Source: Haloarculaceae archaeon
Lineage (GTDB): Archaea; Halobacteriota; Halobacteria; Halobacteriales; Haloarculaceae
Reading direction: 5' to 3'
NCBI GenBank assembly: GCA_028274885.1
Contig: JAQCMX010000276.1
Coordinates: 1-28,945, forward strand
DNA length: 28,945 nucleotides
How positions within the stretch are numbered: position 1 is the first letter of the stretch; every line of letters begins with the position of its first letter. This document shows positions 23,466 through 28,945 of this stretch, piece after piece. The notes under the pieces are model-generated. The model was not told the DNA's origin and made no database searches. It worked only from the letters and a program-made list of their open reading frames with translations. A program made the position numbers and the translations under genes.

Positions 23466-24275
23466 ATGGCTGCCGGCATATCCGCACGACTGGATCGCAT
23501 CGGAACAGACGGAAAGCACCTCATTGTCCCCATGGACCACGGCATCACACTGGGGGCAGTCAAGGGACTGGCCGACATCGAGTCGACGATAGACGCCGTC
23601 ACACGAGGCGGAGCCGACGCGATCCTCACACAGAAGGGGATCGCGCCCCGGGTACACGGAAACAGGAACCGGGCTGGCTACATTGTTCATCTGAACGGCT
23701 CCACAGCCATCGGCCCGGACGAGAACGATAAGCGTCCCACAGCGACCGTCGCCGAGGCAGTTCGCGCGGGGGCTGATGCAGTGTCCTTTCATATCAACGT
23801 TGGTAGTGAGCACGAACCCGACCAGATCGCACAGCTCGCGGAGGTGACCGACTCCGCGGCCCGGTTCGGAATGCCAACGCTGGCGATGACTTACGCCCGC
23901 GGGCACGACGTACGAGATAAGGACAACCCGACAGGATTTGCCGAGGATCTGGCCCACGCTGTCCGCCTTGGCGAAGAACTCGGCGCAGACGTTATCAAAA
24001 CCGCCTACTCCGGCGATCCGGACACGTTCGGGACGGTCGTCGAGGCGACCCGCCTACCTGTCGTGATCGCCGGCGGAAGCAGAGGGACCGACAAGGAAAC
24101 GCTCTCGATGGTGCGAGGGGCCATCGATGCTGGTGCTGCTGGCGTATCGATGGGACGGTCGATCTTCCAGCACGACCGGCCCGAAGCGATCACTGAAGGG
24201 ATCGCTGCGGTGGTTCACGACGATGCCTCCGCCGAGGAGGCAGCACGCCGCGCCGACCTCACGGTTGAGGCCTGA
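23466..24275 (+). CDS. aroA': 2-amino-3,7-dideoxy-D-threo-hept-6-ulosonate (ADTH) synthase, class I aldolase family
   Basis: 269 residues of the archaeal class I fructose-bisphosphate aldolase/ADTH synthase family. VPMDHGIT near residues 21-28 carries the conserved Asp-His, MTYARG holds the active-site Tyr (Y144), GADVIKTAYSGD holds the Schiff-base Lys (K178), and VVIAGGSRGTDKE with GAAGVSMGRSIFQ form the phosphate-binding site. ADTH synthase makes the first dedicated intermediate of the archaeal, DAHP-independent shikimate route. Its place directly behind trpCBA, a common haloarchaeal order, favours it over a glycolytic aldolase, which has a near-identical fold. The usual next gene, dehydroquinate synthase II, is missing here. 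ATG 23466 is preferred over ATG 23448 because of promoter spacing. Confidence 0.88.
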   Translation: MAAGISARLDRIGTDGKHLIVPMDHGITLGAVKGLADIESTIDAVTRGGADAILTQKGIAPRVHGNRNRAGYIVHLNGSTAIGPDENDKRPTATVAEAVRAGADAVSFHINVGSEHEPDQIAQLAEVTDSAARFGMPTLAMTYARGHDVRDKDNPTGFAEDLAHAVRLGEELGADVIKTAYSGDPDTFGTVVEATRLPVVIAGGSRGTDKETLSMVRGAIDAGAAGVSMGRSIFQHDRPEAITEGIAAVVHDDASAEEAARRADLTVEA

Positions 24276-24279
24276 CGGT

Positions 24280-24291
24280 GATTACTGCGGT
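24280..24291 (+). repeat. GATTACTGCGGT motif, copy 3
   Basis: Third exact copy, 5 bases after the ADTH synthase stop. It is followed by TTTTC and then by the 3' end of a convergent gene about 70 bases on. Confidence 0.5.
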
Positions 24292-24362
24292 TTTCTGGGT
24301 CGCAGACATCGCTGCGTGGGATGTACCACACGTGCGTTGTCAGGACGGTACAGGTCGCAAAA

Positions 24363-24713
24363 TCACTCCTCGTAGGCCAGTGTCATGACCCACTGCGAGA
24401 ACGTGTCACTCTGTGGATCGACCTCCTCGTCGCCGATAAACGGCGAAAGCATGTCGCCGGCCATGAGCAAGGAAAAATCCAGATCCTTCGCTTTGGGCGA
24501 GAGATAGTACGTGTTGTGACCCTTGTAGACTGTCTCCTCGCGATTGATCAGGTTCTTGTCGGTGAGGCTCTCGACGACCCTACTTCCCTTTCGGGAGGAG
24601 ATATCCAGTTCCTTCCAGAAGTCACTCTGATGGATACCACCGCTCTCACGGACGAGTTCTAGCCCCCGCCGTTCGTCGTCGGTGAGTTCCTCAAGCGTGG
24701 CTGACGTGCTCAT
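24363..24713 (-). CDS. winged-helix transcriptional regulator (MarR/TrmB-like HTH)
   Basis: 116 residues. After a short polar start, LTDDERRGLELVRESGG and IHQSDFWKELDISSRKGSRVVESL form a winged helix-turn-helix (about 10-60), with a wing region NLINREETVYKGHNTYYLSP. The remainder (about 75-116) contains LLMAGDMLSPFIGDEEVDPQSDTFSQW, which I do not recognise as a known ligand domain. A DNA-binding regulator is likely; its target and signal are unknown. The ATG at 24713 is chosen over a longer frame because TTTAAA lies 27 bases upstream. The ATG itself is part of a TGTACA hexamer (24713-24718) at the predicted transcription start, similar to the boxes before trpC. Confidence 0.85.
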   Translation of the reverse strand: MSTSATLEELTDDERRGLELVRESGGIHQSDFWKELDISSRKGSRVVESLTDKNLINREETVYKGHNTYYLSPKAKDLDFSLLMAGDMLSPFIGDEEVDPQSDTFSQWVMTLAYEE

Positions 24714-24737
24714 GTACAAAACACAGGTGGACAGTTG

Positions 24738-24743
24738 TTTAAA
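24738..24743 (-). promoter_or_regulatory. TATA box of the winged-helix regulator
   Basis: TTTAAA is centred 27 bases before the ATG at 24713. It gives a leaderless transcript and supports the shorter start. Confidence 0.55.
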
Positions 24744-24787
24744 TGTGACCTTCGGTGCCTCCGGACGAGGGTCCCCACAGAGGCTGT

Positions 24788-25528
24788 TCAAAGGGTTGCG
24801 TCGACGTGTTCGAACGACGTTTCACAGGGTGGACCGTCGGCGTACTCGTAGCCCATACTGTCGTCGGTGAGGTGGATCAGCGACGAGGATCGCGTCCCGA
24901 ATCCATCGCCGTGCACACAGACGCCGTACTCGTGATCGGCGATCACCTCACGGGCCCGGTCGAGCCACGACTCGTGGCCCTCACCCGGTTCGGGCCGGAG
25001 TGCAGTTCGCACCGAGTCGGCGTTGCTGGCCTGTCTTTTTCCCGCCTCCTTGCGCTGTTTGGGCAACCGATATCTGCCGTCGGCACCGACATTGACAACC
25101 ACGTGTACACCAGGATCGAAGGTGCTGATCGTGCGGTTCCCGTCGTATTCGACGAGCAACGCCGCTTTGGGGTCGACTGCGACCAGATTAAACCCATCGT
25201 AGTCCCGTTCGTCCAGTTCGTGTTCAACGGTCCGAATCGCGGCAGACGCACTCTCAGAGCCGAGCACGTCACGGACCAAGAGCCCGCGTGACCGGTCGCC
25301 CACACCGTCACGGTCTGTCCAGCGGTTCGTAATCGCGATCAGAACGTCGTGTTCGTTGTATCCGATCCAGGTCCCGCCGGCCTCAGCGTCGGTCGGCGCA
25401 ACCACCGAGGCCTGCCACTCCCTGCGTTTGGGTAACTCGGAGGGTCGTTCCAGGCGTTCGTCCCGGTTTGCGGCTACCACCATCGGAGCGGTCTCGAACG
25501 TCTGCCACGCGAGAATAAAGGTGCACAC
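24788..25528 (-). CDS. NRDE (TANGO2-like) family protein
   Basis: 246 residues from the GTG at 25528, which gives MCTFILAWQ: the family begins with Met-Cys, so the Cys becomes N-terminal after Met removal, as in Ntn-type proteins. The signature NRDE is at VVAANRDERLERP, followed by the paired motifs GGTWIGYNE and ITNRW. Near the C-terminus, GTRSSSLIHL is conserved. The family (NRDE, TANGO2 in animals) is widespread, with unsettled biochemistry; roles in haem or lipid handling have been proposed for eukaryotic relatives. A TTG at 25534, two codons earlier, would put Met-Asp-Val before the Cys and is rejected. TAGTAAAA (25550-25557, complement) is the likely TATA box. Confidence 0.87.
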   Translation of the reverse strand: MCTFILAWQTFETAPMVVAANRDERLERPSELPKRREWQASVVAPTDAEAGGTWIGYNEHDVLIAITNRWTDRDGVGDRSRGLLVRDVLGSESASAAIRTVEHELDERDYDGFNLVAVDPKAALLVEYDGNRTISTFDPGVHVVVNVGADGRYRLPKQRKEAGKRQASNADSVRTALRPEPGEGHESWLDRAREVIADHEYGVCVHGDGFGTRSSSLIHLTDDSMGYEYADGPPCETSFEHVDATL

Positions 25529-25618
25529 ATCCAAAGTTACACAATCGAATAGTAAAAGAAGATGGGTCGGCCGGGGGAGAAGCAGTTACACGGATCCTGC
25601 CGGGGTGTCAGGTTCAGA

Positions 25619-26887
25619 TCAATCGGCGGTGTCGGGGTTTGATCGGCTCATGAACTCGAACCGGCCACGGCCAAGAAGCAGGACAAGCGAGAACGCGGCA
25701 GCAACGAGTGCAAACCCGGCAAGTACTGCAAAGTATGCCGCCAGGGAGAAGCTGCCAAGCACAAACCCGCTCAGCGCAACGCTGGTAGCGCCAAACCCAA
25801 ACTCCGCAAGAAAGGTGTAGCCATAGGAGAGTCCGCGGGTGTCCGCGGGTGTATACAGTGCAACCGCGACCTGATAGAACGGCTGGATCGCAAAGAGAAA
25901 AAACCCAAACAGGACACAGTACACGAGCAGCGGGCCCAGCCCCAGAGCGGACACCGGCACGAACGCAAGCGCGAGTGCGGCAAGAATAATAAAAAACGCG
26001 ACCAGTCCGCGCTCGACCGAGATCCGGTCGGTCAGCTTGCCGCCCACGTACTGACCGAGCATGCCAACGACGAGTAATCCGACGAACACGTACTCTGCGG
26101 GCGCAAAGCCACGGAGCCCGGCTGTGAGTTCCACGCCCTCCATGGCGGGGAGATCGTGCAAAATCTCGGGGAAAAAGGTCAACAGCCCCCGATAGAACAG
26201 CCCCTCGAACGTGACGAGCGCGAAGACGAGCACGAAGGCACTCGCGAACAGTCGCTTGCTGTTTGCGAGAAACGTCGGAACGGTAAGTGGCGTTCCGGCC
26301 TCGACAGACCCCTCAGCCTCCGTTGCTGCGGTGGGATCGAAATCGAGACGGAGTCCGTAGAGGACAGCAAACAAGCCGGGGACGGCAAGCAAGGCGGCAA
26401 CCAGTTGCCAGTCGAAAAAGACGAGAAGAGTCGCCGTGGTAAACGGACCGAGGGCGATCCCGACGTTCCCAGCGATCCCGTGGTAAGCGAAGACGGTGCC
26501 CCGGTGTGTTGCGCCGGTGCTGATCAGTGAGTTGCCTGCGGGGTGGTAGACGCTCGCGGCAATCCCCCAGAGGATGAGTGCGAGCGTGATAGTGAGCATC
26601 GAATCAGCGAGTGAAAGCACGAGGAAAGCAACACTCATGCTACCGTAGCAGACCAGAATGAGTCGTCGGGGGCCAAACCGATCAGCAAGCACGCCGCCGG
26701 GCAGGGATCCGAGGCCAAACGGGACGTATCCGAGCGCGATTACGATCCCGGCGAGCACGACCGACGCGCCTGGATCGGTGCGCCAGACGACGAGGAAGAT
26801 GGGGATCGACATCTCGAACCAGTGGACGAGGCCGTGACCGAGCATGGTGAACGCGGCGATTGACCGATCGTTGCCGTTCAAAGCCAC
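25619..26887 (-). CDS. major facilitator superfamily transporter
   Basis: 422 residues with about twelve hydrophobic segments in two halves joined by a charged loop (about residues 180-210, DFDPTAATEAEGS region). The loop 2-3 signature is present as GGVLADRFGPRRLI, matching the MFS motif G-x-x-x-D-R-x-G-R-R. A second half copy GGKLTDRISVERG marks loop 8-9. It most likely exports or imports a small molecule by coupling to an ion gradient; sugar-phosphate, drug and nitrate branches cannot be separated from sequence alone. It begins with GTG (MALNGNDRSIAAF) about 30 bases after a TATA-like ACTTATT (complement). It is divergently arranged from coaD, sharing a short intergenic region. Confidence 0.9.
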   Translation of the reverse strand: MALNGNDRSIAAFTMLGHGLVHWFEMSIPIFLVVWRTDPGASVVLAGIVIALGYVPFGLGSLPGGVLADRFGPRRLILVCYGSMSVAFLVLSLADSMLTITLALILWGIAASVYHPAGNSLISTGATHRGTVFAYHGIAGNVGIALGPFTTATLLVFFDWQLVAALLAVPGLFAVLYGLRLDFDPTAATEAEGSVEAGTPLTVPTFLANSKRLFASAFVLVFALVTFEGLFYRGLLTFFPEILHDLPAMEGVELTAGLRGFAPAEYVFVGLLVVGMLGQYVGGKLTDRISVERGLVAFFIILAALALAFVPVSALGLGPLLVYCVLFGFFLFAIQPFYQVAVALYTPADTRGLSYGYTFLAEFGFGATSVALSGFVLGSFSLAAYFAVLAGFALVAAAFSLVLLLGRGRFEFMSRSNPDTAD

Positions 26888-26970
26888 CGTATCCGGACAA
26901 ACACAGCCGACGTACTTATTGACACGGAACCCAGAGCAGCCTCACGTTTCCCGCAGCATGAATCCCCTGC

Positions 26971-26977
26971 GTATACA
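26971..26977 (+). promoter_or_regulatory. TATA box of coaD
   Basis: GTATACA is centred about 28 bases before the ATG at 27002 but only 13 before the earlier ATG at 26987. This spacing decides for 27002. Confidence 0.5.
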
Positions 26978-27001
26978 TACCCCCAGATGCAAGAGCCATC
27001 G

Positions 27002-27529
27002 ATGAGTTCCAGCGAGCGTATTGCCATCCTTGGCGGGACGTTCACACCGCTGCACGACGGGCACCGCGCACTCCTGCACAAGACGTTCCAGACTGCGAGC
27101 CATATCGGGGACAACGATGGACACGTTCTCATTGGTCTCACCGCCACGGCACTCGCACGACAAACACGAGAGGACCCTGCCCACGCCGAACAGCTCAGTT
27201 CGTTCGGAGAGCGTCGGGAATCACTCAAGACGGAGATCGATAGCTGGGACAGTGCCTACTCGGCCGACTACGAGATCGTCGAAATCGAGGATACCGGTGG
27301 CCCTGCCGCCACCCGTGAGGATGCGGATGCGCTGATCGTTTCCCCGGAGGGAAAGGCACAGCACCGCGCACACAAACTCAATCAAAGGCGTCTCAGGAAC
27401 GATCTGTCTCCTCTCGAGATACACACTGCCCCGTTCGTCGTCGCAGACGACGGGAACCGAATCAGCAGTACACGCATCAGGGACGGGGAGATCGACCCAC
27501 ACGGGAAGCTACTAGATACGGAGATATGA
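27002..27529 (+). CDS. coaD: phosphopantetheine adenylyltransferase, archaeal type
   Basis: 175 residues from the ATG at 27002. It adenylylates 4'-phosphopantetheine to dephospho-CoA, the penultimate step of coenzyme A synthesis. The nucleotidyltransferase signature GGTFTPLHDGHRALL (T/HxGH) is at residues about 11-25, and the C-terminal ISSTRIRDGEID is the family's S-x-x-x-R motif. The central part has VLIGLTATALARQ and ALIVSPEG. This archaeal/eukaryotic type is only distantly related to bacterial CoaD. An earlier in-frame ATG at 26987 adds five residues but is too close to the TATA box. It stands alone on the plus strand, 100 bases before dapD. Confidence 0.93.
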   Translation: MSSSERIAILGGTFTPLHDGHRALLHKTFQTASHIGDNDGHVLIGLTATALARQTREDPAHAEQLSSFGERRESLKTEIDSWDSAYSADYEIVEIEDTGGPAATREDADALIVSPEGKAQHRAHKLNQRRLRNDLSPLEIHTAPFVVADDGNRISSTRIRDGEIDPHGKLLDTEI

Positions 27530-27632
27530 GATCCTGCCGCGGTGTGGGTGACCGACAGCTGATCCACGGGTACCGATAGCGGGACAGATCAGTTCCGTAA
27601 TGGACAAGTTTGGGAGAACCGAGAGAGGAAGC

Positions 27633-28457
27633 ATGAGCCTGCAATCGGAGATAGTGGACCTCTGGGAACGGTCCCAGTCAGGGACAGACGGGCTGGACGG
27701 GGCGGCGATGACGACACTTGCGGAGTTTCTCGACGCACTGGAGAGCGGTGAGATCAGAGCCGCAGAGAAACGGGATGGCGAATGGCAGGCAAATCAGTGG
27801 GTCAAGCAGGGTGTGCTGTTGAATTTCAGTCTGCGGGGGATCTCGACCTACGAGTACGGCGGCGTGACCTACAACGACGTCTTGCCGTTGTACGACACGG
27901 ATGATCTTGGTCGCCGGGGAACCAGGAATACGCCCGACGGAACAGTCGTGCGCCGCGGTGCCAGTCTCGGGTCGGACGTCATCCTCATGAGCCCCTCATT
28001 TGTCAATCTGGGTGCCAGAATCGGGGACGGGACGCTCGTGGATTCGTGTGACACGATCGGCTCCTGTGCCCAGATTGGAAACGAGGTGAAAATCGGCGCG
28101 AACACGCTCATCGGCGGTGTTCTCGAACCAGTCGAGGACGCACCGGTGGTTATCGAGGATGGCGTCTCGCTCGGTGCAGGCTGTCGTGTCACGTCGGGGT
28201 TTGTGGTCGGTGAAAACAGCGTTGTCGGGGAAGACACACTCCTTACCCCACGCATCCCGGTCTACGACCTCGTGGACGAGGAGATCATCTACGGTCGACT
28301 CCCACCGGAGCGGCGAGCGTTCAGCCGGTTCGTCGAATCCTCCGTCGGTGACCACGAGCTGTTCGACGGGGGTGCGTACAAGCCTGCCGTGGTCGCGACG
28401 GATGTCGAGGCGGAGACACTCGAGGCCACAGAGCGTGAGGACGCTCTCAGAGAGTGA
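27633..28457 (+). CDS. dapD: tetrahydrodipicolinate N-succinyltransferase
   Basis: 274 residues. It succinylates tetrahydrodipicolinate in the succinylase branch of lysine/diaminopimelate synthesis. The N-terminal helical part includes EWQANQWVKQGVLLNF (substrate-binding WVKQ segment) and VLPLYD. The C-terminal left-handed beta-helix is built of hexapeptide repeats such as ARIGDGTLVDSCDTIGS and VVIEDGVSLGAGCRVTSG, ending with PVYDLVDEEIIYGRLPP. The length and fold fit a trimeric DapD. ATG 27633 has GAGAGGA as ribosome site just upstream; an ATG at 27600, eleven codons earlier, is rejected because it lies before that site. Other dap genes are not in the window. The structured repeat at 28545 follows it. 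Confidence 0.93.
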   Translation: MSLQSEIVDLWERSQSGTDGLDGAAMTTLAEFLDALESGEIRAAEKRDGEWQANQWVKQGVLLNFSLRGISTYEYGGVTYNDVLPLYDTDDLGRRGTRNTPDGTVVRRGASLGSDVILMSPSFVNLGARIGDGTLVDSCDTIGSCAQIGNEVKIGANTLIGGVLEPVEDAPVVIEDGVSLGAGCRVTSGFVVGENSVVGEDTLLTPRIPVYDLVDEEIIYGRLPPERRAFSRFVESSVGDHELFDGGAYKPAVVATDVEAETLEATEREDALRE

Positions 28458-28544
28458 CCGGATGTGCAGCGTACGTCGGATACGGTCGTCACAGCGGAAG
28501 CAGCGCGGAGGCCAATCCGCGTTAGCGGCGGGAGAAAGCGTATA

Positions 28545-28621
28545 ATACTGTTGGCCGTACGTCTTTCAAGGATTTCGCCACCATGTGGCGAATATCGCGG
28601 ATCAGTTACAGCCAACAGTAT
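28545..28621 (+). repeat. 77-bp inverted-repeat element, copy 2
   Basis: It has the same terminal repeats as copy 1 (one mismatch, C for T, at position 12) and the same inner hairpin (TTCGCCAC-CAT-GTGGCGAA), in the opposite orientation to copy 1. The loop differs by one base in length while the stem is kept, as expected if base pairing is under selection. No target-site duplication is obvious. Confidence 0.75.
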
Positions 28622-28652
28622 ACGTTTGATCTGACTCCGGTTTGAATCGTGA

Positions 28653-28820
28653 AGTACGTCCCACAGGTCCAGAGGTGGTCGGTGGGACGGGCTGTCCGTC
28701 AGCCAGCCCCGGAGTCATACGGTCGGTTGTAAGTCAGGGACGTGGGACCTTCGGGCAGGGAGCGCGACACCCGCGAGTCTCACTGACGAGCCAACCCCCA
28801 GGGGTTGGTAGCTGACAACA
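28653..28820 (+). mobile_element. probable 3' end remnant of an IS200/IS605 (IS1341-type) TnpB element, omega-RNA-like
   Basis: An open frame without a start (28653-28811) ends in GTWDLRAGSATPASLTDE-type residues. It stops inside a hairpin, CCAACCC-CCAG-GGGTTGG (28791-28808), closely followed by TAGCTGACAA. A second hairpin, GGCTG-TCCGT-CAGCC, lies at 28690-28704. A GC-rich structured 3' end overlapping the coding end, with a subterminal hairpin, is the pattern of TnpB right ends and the omega-RNA (sotRNA) of haloarchaeal IS1341-type elements. The rest of tnpB is missing. I base the family match on memory of these ends, not on a search. Confidence 0.4.
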
Positions 28821-28856
28821 GCGGGGACCTCTCACAGCGCGTTCGTGACGGGATGG

Positions 28857-28863
28857 TTTTATG
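28857..28863 (+). promoter_or_regulatory. TATA-like box of the partial gene at the window end
   Basis: TTTTATG is centred about 29 bases before the ATG at 28889, consistent with a leaderless transcript. Confidence 0.4.
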
Positions 28864-28888
28864 CATATCATTACCTAATGTGTTACCC

Positions 28889-28945
28889 ATGCCAGCTCAT
28901 TCCGTACTGCTAATCGGTGCCGATCAGTCCCGGCGGGAACGTCTC
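28889..28945 (+). CDS. partial gene, N-terminal 19 codons only
   Basis: It runs off the window. The visible peptide is MPAHSVLLIGADQSRRERL. A hydrophobic first strand followed by GAD resembles the beta-1 and acidic pocket of a receiver domain or a nucleotide-binding fold, so a response regulator or a bat-type regulator is possible, but 19 residues do not decide it. Two nearby ATGs (28861 and 28878) lead to early stops and are rejected. Confidence 0.5.
   Translation, partial: MPAHSVLLIGADQSRRERL

Larger units (their letters stand above)
28458..28888. other. 431-base region with repeat and mobile-element remnant, no intact gene
   Basis: After dapD come about 87 unremarkable bases, then the inverted-repeat element (28545-28621), a stretch read as the 3' end of a TnpB-type element (28653 to about 28820), and the promoter of the partial gene at the end. 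No complete protein-coding frame is present. Confidence 0.5.

Noticed and set aside
25838..25860. Tandem TCCGCGGGTG decamer in the MFS gene
   Set aside because: It occurs in coding sequence (TPADTRG region) where codon choice explains it; only two units and no frame effect.
1..28945. CRISPR array, rRNA, prophage or defence island
   Set aside because: No regularly spaced repeats, no rRNA-like sequence, and no phage, toxin-antitoxin, restriction or Cas-like proteins were seen on either strand.

Overview
This window is chromosomal DNA of a halophilic archaeon (class Halobacteria). The evidence is acidic, Asp/Glu-rich proteins throughout, moderately high GC, and many genes with a TATA-like box 25-30 bases before the start codon and no Shine-Dalgarno site (leaderless transcripts). 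The family set is also haloarchaeal: multi-PAS histidine kinases, Tat lipoproteins, archaeal-type PEP carboxylase, FEN1, MBF1 and archaeal CoaD. I cannot fix the genus.

Layout. 1-7900 is a sensory and envelope block: a LOV-domain histidine kinase, a Tat-lipoprotein alpha/beta hydrolase, a second low-complexity Tat lipoprotein, about 700 bases of decayed DNA, and a five-PAS histidine kinase on the minus strand. 8014-11354 holds tRNA-Arg(CCU), hisC, an AK6/Fap7-like kinase, a CDP-alcohol phosphatidyltransferase, MBF1 and a tiny membrane protein. 11411-14723 holds FEN1 and a GNAT acetyltransferase (minus), then PEP carboxylase (plus). 14966-19513 is a full glutamate synthase large subunit (minus) with an AT-rich upstream region, followed by an MGMT-fold protein lacking the acceptor cysteine.

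20309-24275 is the amino-acid core: trpC-trpB-trpA with overlapping stop/start codons, then the ADTH synthase of the archaeal shikimate entry route. It is preceded by three TGTNCA hexamers spaced exactly 10 bp apart across the predicted core promoter. 24363-28457 carries a winged-helix regulator, an NRDE-family protein, an MFS transporter, coaD and dapD. The last 430 bases hold a structured inverted-repeat element, a probable 3' remnant of an IS200/IS605 TnpB-type element, and the first 19 codons of another gene.

Metabolically the window joins anaplerosis (PEP carboxylase), nitrogen assimilation (GltB), and synthesis of tryptophan/aromatics, histidine and lysine/diaminopimelate. I see no CRISPR array, defence island, prophage or intact insertion sequence. 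The most unusual signals are non-coding: the phased TGTNCA array, a 77-78 bp inverted-repeat element present twice in opposite orientations, a recurring GATTACTGCGGT motif between convergent genes, and the orphan TnpB/omega-RNA-like end. Among proteins, the LOV kinase with its photoactive cysteine stands out.
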